Below are positions 9,084 to 17,764 of a stretch of DNA of 26,310 nt, one piece after another. Below the pieces are notes generated by a model. The model worked only from the letters and a program-made list of their open reading frames with translations. It searched no databases and was not told where the DNA came from. The translations under genes were made by a program, and so were the position numbers. This DNA comes from an uncultured Clostridia bacterium (GTDB taxonomy: Bacteria > Bacillota > Clostridia > Christensenellales > UBA1242). The DNA lies in contig CAMUJQ010000004.1 in NCBI GenBank assembly GCA_947089305.1, positions 1-26,310 of the forward strand. Direction: 5' to 3'. The stretch's first letter is position 1. Each line of letters opens with the position of its first letter.

Positions 9084-12000
9084 TTATTTATTAAAAAATT
9101 CTTCTTTTTCTTTTAGTTCAATATATCTTTTATTAATATTTTTTTTTAATTCTTCACAAAGTTCTTTAGCTGCACTTTGATTTTTATTAAACAAAGTTTT
9201 AAATCTAACTTCGCCCTTTAAAAACTCTTCCAAAACTCCACTCGGCTCGCGTGCAAATAACTTGAACTTAGTGTCAGCGCTTGGATTATAAATGTAAGGC
9301 ATTAAATATCCTGCATCGGCAGCGCGTTTCATTTCTTTCATACCTGTTGATAAGTCAAAACCTTGATTTATACATGTGGAATAAGCAATTATAATTGCTG
9401 GCCCGTTATAATTGATTGCTTCATTAAAAGCTTGTAAAGTTTGAGGCATGCTTGCACCCATTGCAACTTCAGCAACAAACACATTTTTATAAGTTAACAT
9501 CATGTCGCCAAGTCGCTTTTTAGGAGTTTGTTTTCCACTTGCTGCAAATTTTGCAACTGCTCCAAGTTCAGTTGCCTTACTAGCTTGCCCCCCTGTATTT
9601 GAGTAAACTTCAGTATCAAGAACAAGAACCTTTATATTTTCGCCACTAGCCATAACATGGTCTAGTCCCCCAAAGCCAATGTCGTATGCCCAGCCATCGC
9701 CACCAATTAACCAAATAATTTGTTTTACTAGTGCATCACTATTAACAACAATTTCTTTTACTTTAAATTTTTTTGCAATTTTAATTATTTCTTGTTTATG
9801 TTCACGAGTGTAATCTAATTCTTCAAAATTGTTTAAAAATTTATTAACAATTGCTTTTTCACTACCTTTAAGTTTTTTTGTTAACTCAATTAATAAAGTT
9901 TTTATTTTATTTCTTCTATTTTTATAAGCTAAATACATGCCGTAACCATATTCAGCATTATCTTCAAAAAGGCTATTACTCCATGCTGGGCCGTTTCCAT
10001 TTTCATCTTTAGAATATGGGCAGCTAGGAGAATTTGCGCCATAAATACTTGAGCAACCTGTTGCGTTTGCAATAATCATGTTTTTACCGCAAAGTTGAGT
10101 TAAAAGTTTAATATAAGGTGTTTCACCACAGCCGGCGCATGCACCTGAATATTCAAATAAAGGTTTTTTAAATTGACTTGTTTTAACATTAAGAGGTAAG
10201 TCAATTTGCTTTTCCTTAATATTTTTTGCAAAATTAAAATTATCTAATTCTTCAACTAAAATATCTTCTTTTTTAGTCATCACAAGCGCTTTATTTTTTG
10301 CTGGACACACAGCAGCACAGCTTCCGCAACCTGTGCAATCTTTTGGAGAAATTTGAATTCTATAATCAAGCCCATTTAGTTGAAGTGCTTTTTTAGCCTC
10401 ATAAGTTTTTGGTGCTTTTTTAGTTTCAGCTTCTGTTGTTAAAACGGGACGTATACAAGCATGCGGACAAACAAAAGCACACTGGTTACATTGAATGCAA
10501 TTTTCACTAATGTAACAAGGCAAATGCTCTGCCACATTACGTTTTTCTAGTGCCGTTGTTCCCGTTGCGACAACCCCAAATTTATTGAAACTTGATACTT
10601 TTAATTCGTCTCCGTTTCGCTCTAAAATAGGCTTAATAAATTCCTTGTAATAAGTATCCTTTTCTTCACTATAAGTTTTATCTACATCAGTTAATAAATT
10701 AACATCAACCTCAATAATATTTGTCTCAGCTGAATTTATTGCTACAATATTTTTTTCAACAACTTCTTTACCTTTTTTTCCATAAGTTTTAGTTGCATAG
10801 TCTGCCATTGCTTTTTTAGCTAACTCATAATCTATAATCCCAGTAATTTTAAAGAAAGCACTTTGCATAACTGTGTTTATGCGACTTCCAAGTCCAATTT
10901 CATCTGCAATTTTAAAGGCATCTATTAAATATAGTTTTGCTTTTCTATCTTTTAATGTTTGTTTAAATTTTGCAGGCAAAAATTTATCTATGGTATCAAC
11001 AGTTTCACTTGTGTTTAAAAGAAAAGTTGCTCCATCAGTTAAATTTTTTGCCATGTCAATTTTATGTACAAATGCATCATTATGACAAGCGATAAATTGT
11101 GCTTTTGTTATAACATAAGGTGCTTCAAAATAGTTATCAGCAAAGCGCAAATGACTAACTGTTATACTCCCACTTTTTTTGCTATCATACTCAAAAAACG
11201 CTTGGATATGTTTATTAGTGTAATCGCCTATAATTTTAATACTATTTTTGTTCGCTGATACTGTTCCATCACTTCCAAGTCCATAAAACATTGCCTCATA
11301 AAAATGAGTATTTAATTTATAATTTGTTTTAGGTAAATTTAAGTTTGTAATATCATCTTCAATTGAAACTGTAAAATTATTTTTTGGTTGTTTTAAATTT
11401 AAATTGTCTAACACGGCTTTTGCATCACTTGGGTTAAAATCTTTTCCTCCTAACCCATATCTTCCACATACTATTGTTAAGCCTTTATTTCTAAGCGCGC
11501 AACAAACTTCAGTGTAAAGTGGTTCTCCAAGTGCACCTGCCTCTTTTGTTTTATCTAACACTGCTATTGTTTTAACAGACTTAGGTAAACAATCTATAAA
11601 TTTACTTTCTACAAAAGGGCGATAAACTTTTACATCTATACTAAGTGCCTTTTCTTTTTCACAAACATTAGACATAGTTTGGCTTGCACTACACATAGAA
11701 ATAACAGCTTTTTTAGCCTTTAAGTTGCCACGCAAATTATAGAAACTATAACGTCTACCCGTTAGTTTATAAAATCTATCAAAAATATCTTCAATTATTT
11801 GTGGGGCATTTATATAAAGAGTATTACACGCCTCTCTATTTTGAAAATAAATATCAGGATTTTGTGCTGTACCTGAACAATATGGATGTTGACTATTTAT
11901 TGCTCGGTTTCTAAATTCTGCAAGTTTTTCAAAGTTAAAAAGAGTTTTAACTTCTTCATCGGTTAAAACCTCTATTTGTTTTGTTTCATGACTTGTTCTA

Positions 12001-12515
12001 AATCCATCAAAAAAATGAACAACAGGCAAACTGCATTCAAGTGCCGCCAAGTGCGCGATAACAGCCATATCATAGCATTCTTGCACAGTTGAAGAAGCAA
12101 ACATTAATGCTCCAGTTTGTCTAACTGCATATATATCACTATGTTCTGAAAAAATATTAAGTGCATGAGTTGCAACTGTTCTTGCTGCTACATGCAAAAC
12201 AATTGGCAAGCCTTCTCCTGCCATTTTATATAAATTAGGAATCATTAAAAGAAGCCCTTGACTGGCTGTAAAAGTTACAGCCAAACTCCCTGCAACACTT
12301 GCCCCGTGAAGAGCCCCTGCTGCACCTGCTTCACTTTGAAGTTCTCTAACTGTTACGCGCTCACCAAATATATTAGTTTTTCCATTCGCGCTAAATTCAT
12401 CAACTTGTTCTGCCATTGTTGAACTTGGTGTTATTGGATAAATTAAAGCAACTTCACTTAATTGATAAGCTGCAATGCTTGCAGCAGTATTTCCATCTAT
12501 TGTGCGTTTTTCCAT
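9084..12515 (-). CDS. nifJ: Pyruvate:ferredoxin (flavodoxin) oxidoreductase
   Basis: This 1143-residue single-chain enzyme oxidatively decarboxylates pyruvate to acetyl-CoA and CO2 and reduces ferredoxin in the cytoplasm of anaerobes. Visible landmarks: the pyruvate/TPP-domain motif YPITPSS at 26-32 with the conserved Thr29, Glu62 in QSEAG and Arg near 112; the central SHLRF motif; two 4Fe-4S ferredoxin motifs, CIQCNQCAFVCP (about 675) and CTGCGSCAAVCP (about 730); CAGCGETP (about 795) and a later Cys in ATGCS for the proximal cluster, with the C-terminal Cys in STCINQG; and the TPP motif GDGWAYDIG (about 940) with NTGGQAS. Domain order matches the family; the length is at the short end of the usual range. 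Start: ATG with AAAAGGA 10 nt upstream and a strong promoter. It is monocistronic, closed by a hairpin directly after the stop. I see no broken residues. Confidence 0.97.
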   Translation of the reverse strand: MEKRTIDGNTAASIAAYQLSEVALIYPITPSSTMAEQVDEFSANGKTNIFGERVTVRELQSEAGAAGALHGASVAGSLAVTFTASQGLLLMIPNLYKMAGEGLPIVLHVAARTVATHALNIFSEHSDIYAVRQTGALMFASSTVQECYDMAVIAHLAALECSLPVVHFFDGFRTSHETKQIEVLTDEEVKTLFNFEKLAEFRNRAINSQHPYCSGTAQNPDIYFQNREACNTLYINAPQIIEDIFDRFYKLTGRRYSFYNLRGNLKAKKAVISMCSASQTMSNVCEKEKALSIDVKVYRPFVESKFIDCLPKSVKTIAVLDKTKEAGALGEPLYTEVCCALRNKGLTIVCGRYGLGGKDFNPSDAKAVLDNLNLKQPKNNFTVSIEDDITNLNLPKTNYKLNTHFYEAMFYGLGSDGTVSANKNSIKIIGDYTNKHIQAFFEYDSKKSGSITVSHLRFADNYFEAPYVITKAQFIACHNDAFVHKIDMAKNLTDGATFLLNTSETVDTIDKFLPAKFKQTLKDRKAKLYLIDAFKIADEIGLGSRINTVMQSAFFKITGIIDYELAKKAMADYATKTYGKKGKEVVEKNIVAINSAETNIIEVDVNLLTDVDKTYSEEKDTYYKEFIKPILERNGDELKVSSFNKFGVVATGTTALEKRNVAEHLPCYISENCIQCNQCAFVCPHACIRPVLTTEAETKKAPKTYEAKKALQLNGLDYRIQISPKDCTGCGSCAAVCPAKNKALVMTKKEDILVEELDNFNFAKNIKEKQIDLPLNVKTSQFKKPLFEYSGACAGCGETPYIKLLTQLCGKNMIIANATGCSSIYGANSPSCPYSKDENGNGPAWSNSLFEDNAEYGYGMYLAYKNRRNKIKTLLIELTKKLKGSEKAIVNKFLNNFEELDYTREHKQEIIKIAKKFKVKEIVVNSDALVKQIIWLIGGDGWAYDIGFGGLDHVMASGENIKVLVLDTEVYSNTGGQASKATELGAVAKFAASGKQTPKKRLGDMMLTYKNVFVAEVAMGASMPQTLQAFNEAINYNGPAIIIAYSTCINQGFDLSTGMKEMKRAADAGYLMPYIYNPSADTKFKLFAREPSGVLEEFLKGEVRFKTLFNKNQSAAKELCEELKKNINKRYIELKEKEEFFNK

Positions 12516-12563
12516 ATTTTTAATTTCCTTTTAAGGCTAAAGCACTTTTTTGAATATAATTAA

Positions 12564-12592
12564 AGTATATTTAATTTGATTAAAATAGTCAA
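12564..12592 (-). promoter_or_regulatory. PFOR promoter, overlapping the divergent ECF promoter
   Basis: On the minus strand TTGACT (12592-12587) and TATACT (12569-12564) have a 17-bp spacer, predicting a start near 12557 and a leader of about 42 nt. Its -35 region falls inside the spacer of the plus-strand promoter at 12576-12604, so the two RNA polymerase footprints exclude each other. Confidence 0.75.
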
Positions 12593-12604
12593 ATATGTTA
12601 AAAT
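12576..12604 (+). promoter_or_regulatory. ECF operon promoter placing +1 at the GTG start codon
   Basis: TTGATT (12576-12581), a 17-bp spacer and TAAAAT (12599-12604) predict transcription starting about 7 nt after the -10, that is at 12611, the G of the GTG start codon. No Shine-Dalgarno sequence is present, consistent with a leaderless message. Confidence 0.65.
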
Positions 12605-12610
12605 GCCTTT

Positions 12611-14548
12611 GTGGAAATTATTACTGTTAAAGACTTAAATATAGCATTTAACGACAACTTTTTATTTAGAAACTTAAATTTTGAAATTTCTAGTGAAGAG
12701 TTTGTTTTATTGCGTGGAGAAAATGGCAGTGGTAAAACAAGTTTGGTTAAAGCATTGATTGGAGAAATTCCCGTTAACAGTGGAGAACTTTTAATTGAAG
12801 GAACTCCACTAACACAAAACACAGAGCTATTTAAAATTATTAGTTATGTTTCAGCAAGTGCAAAAGAAAACTTTGTGAGTGGGTTTGTTGAAGATGAATT
12901 ACTTATGCCCCAAATTGAACAAGGAATTAAACGCAAAGTTGCTTTAGATAATATAGAAAGAATTTTACGATTTTTTGACATTGAACAACTAAGAAAATGC
13001 AATATTTCTTCTTTAAGCGGGGGCGAAAAGCAACTTGTGGCTATTGCAAGTTCTCTTCTTTGCAATGCAAAACTTCTTATTTTAGATGAAGCGCTTTCAG
13101 CATTAGACTCTTTCTTAAAAGAAAAAACTTTTAATAAAATTATTGAGTATGTTAAAATGCAACATTCTAGCCTACTTTTTATAACTAATGAAAGTTGTTT
13201 CTTTGATTGTCCTATTTTTAAAAAAATAATTAATTTATCAAACAATGATGAAGTTTTTGAGTATTCTCCACTTTACAAAAATAACCTAACAAATGTAAAA
13301 CTTTTAGAATTAGTAAATTTTAAACCCTTAATAAAAAAACATCCTCTTACTGCTGGTGTTAATTTTAGTTTAAATGAAGGAGAATGTTTAGTTCTAACGG
13401 GAGACAGCGGAACTGGAAAAACTTTATTAATTAATGCAATAGCAGGTTTTGAGAAATTTGATGGAAAAATTAATTTTGAAAATAACTTATCCCCAAAAGA
13501 TATAAAAATACTTTTTCAAGATGCTGAAAATTATTTACTAAAAAACACTGTTAAAGATGAATTAGAAAAAGTGCAAACTAACCCACTTTACAACGATATT
13601 TTAAAAAAAGCAAATTTACTTGATAAACTAGATTATTTAGTTACAAATTTATCTACAGGTGAAAAACGAATTTTAGCTTTATGTGAAATATTATTAACCA
13701 AGCCTAAAATTTTAATCTTAGATGAAATTTTTTCAAACTTAAGTGCAAAAAGTTTAAAAATTGTTTTTAACCTTTTAAAGACTTTTACAAACAATAACAA
13801 CGCTTTAATTATTGTTGAACACAATTTAGAAGCTGCAAAGTTATATTCTAGCAACATCATTGAAATTAACAAAAAAGAAAAAAATTTATATATTGAAAAA
13901 AATGTAACTTTAGGAAAATATATTTATAAAAACACAATAATACATAAAACTCCTGCACTAATTAAAATTTTAATTACAATTGCATTTATTTTTTTAAGCT
14001 TTTTGGCAAAAGATTGGTGGCATTTTATCGTCTTAGGTTCCTTTTATTTACTTGTTGTGGCATTGAGTTTAACTAATCCGCTTAAACTTATTAAACCAAC
14101 TTTAGGTCTTTGGATTTTTGCTGTTTTTATATTAGTTTTAAATGGCCTTACAATTAATTGGATTGAAGGGACTAAAATATTTTTAAGATTAACTTTAATT
14201 AACGTATTTGTACCAATTTTAACTTTAACTACTTCTCCTTATCAAATGATTAATGCTTTTCCAATAAAACTTGTTCCGTTTAAGTTTTTCAAAAAGTTTG
14301 TTTCAAAAATTCAACTAATTATGGTTACAAGTTTACTAAGTTTGGAAAGCGGAAGCATAGTAGCAAAAAATGCAATGCGTTGGCAAAAAAACTTAGGAAT
14401 TAGTTACAAAGGCTCAAAATTAAAAACCAAAATACAAAATTTAAGTGAAGTATTAATTTTATTATTTAGATATTTAATAATAAATGCAAAAACTCTTTCT
14501 AGCACATTATATTTAAAAGGGGCATGTTACAGGTGGTATACAAAATAA
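12611..14548 (+). CDS. Single-chain ECF transporter core: EcfA-EcfA'-EcfT fusion
   Basis: A 645-residue fusion of two ABC ATPases and a transmembrane coupling protein, the energising module of energy-coupling-factor vitamin or metal uptake systems. ATPase 1: Walker A GENGSGKT 36-43, signature LSGGEK 135-140, Walker B LLILDE 155-160. It lacks the usual Q-loop Gln (SYVSAS) and has Asn at the switch-histidine position (ITNES). ATPase 2: GDSGTGKT 264-271, LFQD Q-loop, LSTGEKR 347-353, ILILDE 367-372 and His404, all intact. Residues about 445-645 resemble EcfT, with about four membrane helices and the two coupling-helix motifs, although the usual Ala-Arg-Gly reads NLG and LKG. An in-frame TAA lies 12 nt before the GTG, so this is the first possible start. 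It overlaps truA, matching the known ecfA-ecfA'-ecfT-truA gene order. No S component is nearby; the substrate is unknown. Confidence 0.9.
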   Translation: MEIITVKDLNIAFNDNFLFRNLNFEISSEEFVLLRGENGSGKTSLVKALIGEIPVNSGELLIEGTPLTQNTELFKIISYVSASAKENFVSGFVEDELLMPQIEQGIKRKVALDNIERILRFFDIEQLRKCNISSLSGGEKQLVAIASSLLCNAKLLILDEALSALDSFLKEKTFNKIIEYVKMQHSSLLFITNESCFFDCPIFKKIINLSNNDEVFEYSPLYKNNLTNVKLLELVNFKPLIKKHPLTAGVNFSLNEGECLVLTGDSGTGKTLLINAIAGFEKFDGKINFENNLSPKDIKILFQDAENYLLKNTVKDELEKVQTNPLYNDILKKANLLDKLDYLVTNLSTGEKRILALCEILLTKPKILILDEIFSNLSAKSLKIVFNLLKTFTNNNNALIIVEHNLEAAKLYSSNIIEINKKEKNLYIEKNVTLGKYIYKNTIIHKTPALIKILITIAFIFLSFLAKDWWHFIVLGSFYLLVVALSLTNPLKLIKPTLGLWIFAVFILVLNGLTINWIEGTKIFLRLTLINVFVPILTLTTSPYQMINAFPIKLVPFKFFKKFVSKIQLIMVTSLLSLESGSIVAKNAMRWQKNLGISYKGSKLKTKIQNLSEVLILLFRYLIINAKTLSSTLYLKGACYRWYTK

Positions 14549-15288
14549 CATTTACATATGCAGGCACAAACTTTTATGGTTTAGAACGCCAAAAGCAATT
14601 AAAAACGGTGGCGGGTTGTTTTGAAGCTGTTGTAAATAAACTTTTTGGTAATGTTAAAGTTATTTATGCTAGCAGAACAGATAGAGGTGTTAGCGCGCTA
14701 AATCAAGTCGCAAGTTTTGAAAGCGACAAAACTTTTAATTTAAACACTTTAAAATATAAATTTAACAGAATGTTAGATGACGACATTCGTGTAAAACTTA
14801 TTGAAATTGCCCCATTAAATTTTAGGGCAAACAGCAATGTTAAAGAAAAAACTTATCTATACAGCCTAATGCTTGCTCAAACCTTATACCCTATTGAAGG
14901 TCAATTTAGTGCACTATGTTATCAAAAACTAGATATAAAAAAAATCAAGCGAGCCTCAAAACAATTTTTAGGAACTCACGATTTTAGTGCTTTTTGCGCT
15001 GCAGATTGTGAAAAAGAAAATAAAGTTCGCACAATATATAAATTTAAAGTTGAACACAAAAAAATTCGTCAAAACGGACTTACTTTTGAAAAACTCAATT
15101 TTTATATAACAGGCAATGGTTTCTTACAACACATGGTGCGCATTATTGTGGGAACTTTAATTGATATTGGCACGGGCAAATTAGATGCACATTCTCTTCC
15201 TCAAATTTTCAGCCTTAAAACTCGTACTTATACCCAAAACACAATGCCAAGCAAAGGCTTAACCTTAGTTGAAATAAAATATAAATAA
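14533..15288 (+). CDS. truA: tRNA pseudouridine synthase A
   Basis: TruA converts uridines 38-40 of the tRNA anticodon stem-loop to pseudouridine. The catalytic motif reads SRTDRGVSALNQ, with the catalytic Asp at residue 50 from this start, and the conserved late motif FLQHMVRIIVGTLIDIGTGK is present. Length (251 residues) is typical. I prefer the GTG at 14533 to the ATG at 14524: it gives MVYKITFTYAG, which aligns without a gap to the family start (M-x-x-K-x-T-x-x-Y-x-G), and puts AAAAGGGG 10 nt upstream, whereas the ATG would leave 1 nt. The usual YDG and GWQ are YAG and GLERQ here. The gene overlaps the ECF fusion by 16 bp from the GTG and is closed by a hairpin. The rplM-rpsI pair that often follows truA in Bacillota is absent. 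Confidence 0.93.
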   Translation: MVYKITFTYAGTNFYGLERQKQLKTVAGCFEAVVNKLFGNVKVIYASRTDRGVSALNQVASFESDKTFNLNTLKYKFNRMLDDDIRVKLIEIAPLNFRANSNVKEKTYLYSLMLAQTLYPIEGQFSALCYQKLDIKKIKRASKQFLGTHDFSAFCAADCEKENKVRTIYKFKVEHKKIRQNGLTFEKLNFYITGNGFLQHMVRIIVGTLIDIGTGKLDAHSLPQIFSLKTRTYTQNTMPSKGLTLVEIKYK

Positions 15289-15317
15289 AAACAAAACTTT
15301 TACGTTTTGTTTTTTTT
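15287..15317. terminator. Bidirectional terminator between truA and transketolase
   Basis: AAACAAAAC and GTTTTGTTT form a 9-bp stem with a six-base loop. T-runs on both strands serve the converging truA and transketolase genes. It overlaps the transketolase stop codon and starts at the truA stop. Confidence 0.8.
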
Positions 15318-17220
15318 ATAGCTTAACTCCAAATTTGCTTGCAATGTTTTGTTCTGTAAACCCAAAAAGTTTAAATAGGTCTTCTCCTTTTCCAGATTTG
15401 CCAAACTCGTTAACACACACATTTTTTGCGTTTATGCCAACATATTTGCTTAAACTAAGTTCACTGGCTGCTTCAACAATAATTCTATTTGTTAATTTTT
15501 GAGGCAATATTTTTTCTCGTTCACTTTCACTTAGTTTATCAAACAAATAACTAGAAACAATATTTACAACTCTAACACCAAAACCTTTTTCATCCATTAA
15601 ACTAGCTGCACTTATACTTAATGCAACTTCACTTCCACTTGTTATAATAACGCCTTTAATTTCACTTTTAGGTTCAAACGCAACATATGCACCTTTTGAC
15701 ACAAGCTTTGCGCTACTCAAGTTAAGTGGCTTAACCTTTTGACGAGTTAATATAATTGCTGACGGAACCTTGAGTTTAAGTGCTTCTAAATAACAATACA
15801 TTGTTTCAATAGGATCACTTGGTCTAAAATCGCATAAATTAGGAATTGCTCTAATAGTTGCCAAATGTTCAATAGGTTGGTGCGTTGGCCCATCTTCCCC
15901 TGCTCCAATAGAATCTGAAGTAAACAAATAAATTATGTTTTGTTTCATAAGCGCACTCATTCTAACTGCAGGTTTCATATAATCAAAAAAGCTAAAGAAA
16001 GTTGAAGCAAATGCACGATTTACACCATATAAATTTATTCCATTACAAATAGCCGCCATTGCATGTTCACGTATACCAAAATGAATGTTTGAACCACTAA
16101 AATCATTTGCACTAATAAATTTTTCTGTAGCAATATATTGACGCGTAGAAGGCGCAACATCTGCATTGCCTCCAAGAAAATAATTTTGCCACCTATCAGC
16201 AATTGCATTTAAAGTTATACCCCCTGCATCGCGAGTGGACATCTCTTTATTTAAATCTAAGTTTAACTTTGTTATTGCTTCACGCTTTAAATTTAAATCT
16301 TCTATTTTTAAATTACTTTCTTCCCTTCTATTATATTCAGCTTGCTTAAATGCTTTAAGTTCGTTACAATATTCCAAAACATCGCTATCAACAAAAAATT
16401 CTTGAGTAGAGAGCCCTAAGTTCTTTTTAATTTCAATAACTTCACTTTTACTAAATGGAGTTCCATGAACACCACATAAACCAACCTTGTTACTTCCATA
16501 ACCAATAATGGTATTGCAAATAATTACACTTGGTTTGTCACTCTTTTTTGCTTTTAATATTGCTTTAGAAATTAATTTTTCATTATTCCCATCTTTAACA
16601 ACAATTACATTAAAGCCCTTTGCACTAAACACTTTAGCAGGATCAATTTGTTGTGCTAAAGTTGCAGCCCCTTCAATTGTTATATTATTGTTATCGTAAA
16701 GTAAAATAAATTTATTCAAATTTAATGTAATAGCAAGATCAAGAGCTTCAATCGCAACGCCCTCCATCAAACAACCATCGCCAGCTAAACAATAAGTATA
16801 ATTACCTTTGTCTATTCCAGCATTAAAATATGCTTTCTTTTCAGCTAGCGCCATACCAACAGCCATTGCTACACCTTGTCCAAGTGGGCCAGTTGCTGCA
16901 TCAATAAACGGCAAATCAAGTTCAGGATGCCCTGAAAAAATACTGCCGAGTTTTCTAAATGCTTTTAGCTCATTATAGTTAATTTTATTTGTAAGCAAAC
17001 TTAACACTGCATAAAGCATACTGCTTCCGTGTCCTGCACTTAAAACAAATCTATCGCGAAGAGGCGCTTTATTATCTGAGGGATTATACACCATGTTTTT
17101 ATATACTGAAAAAACTATTGGTGCTGCACCAAGTGCAATGCCCGGATGCCCTGAATTTGCCTCAGCAATTTCATCTAGCGCCAAACCTCTAATTGTGTTT
17201 ATTGTTTTATTTATGATCAT
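15316..17220 (-). CDS. tkt: Transketolase
   Basis: A TPP-dependent enzyme of the non-oxidative pentose phosphate pathway that moves two-carbon ketol units between sugar phosphates, linking glycolysis to ribose 5-phosphate and erythrose 4-phosphate. Motifs in order: GHPG 24-27, SAGHGSS with His64, GPLGQG 111-116, the TPP motif GDGCLMEG starting at 147 and ending near Asn177, HGTPFS with His252, GGNADVAPS (about 350), the catalytic Glu385 in FGIREHAMA, and the EDGPTHQPIEH substrate-binding segment (442-452). All expected catalytic residues are present; at 634 residues it is slightly short for the family. The ATG overlaps the TGA of the upstream gene as ATGA, with GGAGAG just before it, so translation is coupled. 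A bidirectional hairpin ends the unit. Confidence 0.96.
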   Translation of the reverse strand: MIINKTINTIRGLALDEIAEANSGHPGIALGAAPIVFSVYKNMVYNPSDNKAPLRDRFVLSAGHGSSMLYAVLSLLTNKINYNELKAFRKLGSIFSGHPELDLPFIDAATGPLGQGVAMAVGMALAEKKAYFNAGIDKGNYTYCLAGDGCLMEGVAIEALDLAITLNLNKFILLYDNNNITIEGAATLAQQIDPAKVFSAKGFNVIVVKDGNNEKLISKAILKAKKSDKPSVIICNTIIGYGSNKVGLCGVHGTPFSKSEVIEIKKNLGLSTQEFFVDSDVLEYCNELKAFKQAEYNRREESNLKIEDLNLKREAITKLNLDLNKEMSTRDAGGITLNAIADRWQNYFLGGNADVAPSTRQYIATEKFISANDFSGSNIHFGIREHAMAAICNGINLYGVNRAFASTFFSFFDYMKPAVRMSALMKQNIIYLFTSDSIGAGEDGPTHQPIEHLATIRAIPNLCDFRPSDPIETMYCYLEALKLKVPSAIILTRQKVKPLNLSSAKLVSKGAYVAFEPKSEIKGVIITSGSEVALSISAASLMDEKGFGVRVVNIVSSYLFDKLSESEREKILPQKLTNRIIVEAASELSLSKYVGINAKNVCVNEFGKSGKGEDLFKLFGFTEQNIASKFGVKL

Positions 17221-17714
17221 AAACTCTCCATATATTTTATAAGTTTTCTTGATAAAGTTTTAATATTTTTACTAGCGTCTAAAACAATATCTACACAACT
17301 ACTATATGCAAGTTGTCTGAAATCAAAAACTTTTGTTTCAACTTTAAATTTTTCTTTTTTATTTATATTCTCAGTCCATTTATATTCCAAGTAATCTTCT
17401 TTATTAACTTTCATATAAACAACTATGCATAAACTTTTTAAATCATCTAAAAACTTTTCAGATAACAAATTAAAATTATTAGAAACAAAAATTGCATTTT
17501 TTACAGCTTTCATTACATTTAATTGATCTGTAGATATTTTAGCAACAAAAGAATCTTTAATGCTTTTATTTAAATCTGCTTTAGAATTAATTTTATTTTC
17601 CTTAAACGTTTTCGTAAGGTCAAAAAAACTTATATTAAACTCACTAGAAACTTCCTGTGCAAGTTTGCGAGCCAAATCATCAATTAAACACAAAAGTATT
17701 ATATTTTTTTTCAC
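17217..17714 (-). CDS. Shikimate-kinase-like protein lacking the P-loop (probable pseudoenzyme)
   Basis: A 165-residue protein whose layout follows shikimate kinase but without its nucleotide-binding residues. The first strand IILLCL runs directly into the helix DLARKLAQEV where the GxxGxGKS/T Walker A loop should be. FFDL (30-33) matches the FxDxD region with only one Asp. The GGG loop after the third strand reads VSNNF (77-81). Later features are kept: IVVYMKV (97-103) like the kinase VVYL strand, and RQLAY...CVDIVLDAS (133-147) like the adenine-binding R-x-x-x-Y and following strand. Active kinase function is therefore unlikely. GTG start with GAGGGG 8 nt upstream. Its TGA overlaps the transketolase ATG; transketolase makes erythrose 4-phosphate, a shikimate-pathway precursor, so a regulatory link is conceivable. 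Assignment rests on pattern resemblance only. Confidence 0.6.
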   Translation of the reverse strand: MKKNIILLCLIDDLARKLAQEVSSEFNISFFDLTKTFKENKINSKADLNKSIKDSFVAKISTDQLNVMKAVKNAIFVSNNFNLLSEKFLDDLKSLCIVVYMKVNKEDYLEYKWTENINKKEKFKVETKVFDFRQLAYSSCVDIVLDASKNIKTLSRKLIKYMESL

Positions 17715-17734
17715 TCGATAATCCCCTCATAACA

Positions 17735-17764
17735 AGTCTATCACTAATCTTTTGTTTTAATCAA
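17735..17764 (-). promoter_or_regulatory. Possible promoter for the kinase-like/tkt pair
   Basis: On the minus strand TTGATT (17764-17759), an 18-bp spacer and TAGACT (17740-17735) would start transcription about 14 nt before the GTG. The -10 is weak. I see no terminator in 17715-17848, so read-through from the MBL gene is the alternative. Confidence 0.35.

Noticed and set aside
12516..12610. Possible TPP riboswitch between PFOR and the ECF genes
   Set aside because: Neither leader has room (0 and about 42 nt) and no THI-box-like sequence is present.
12598..13245. Minus-strand open frames opposite the ECF fusion
   Set aside because: They are antisense to the strongly supported ATPase domain, which contains Walker and signature motifs in the plus frame; no independent coding signal is visible.
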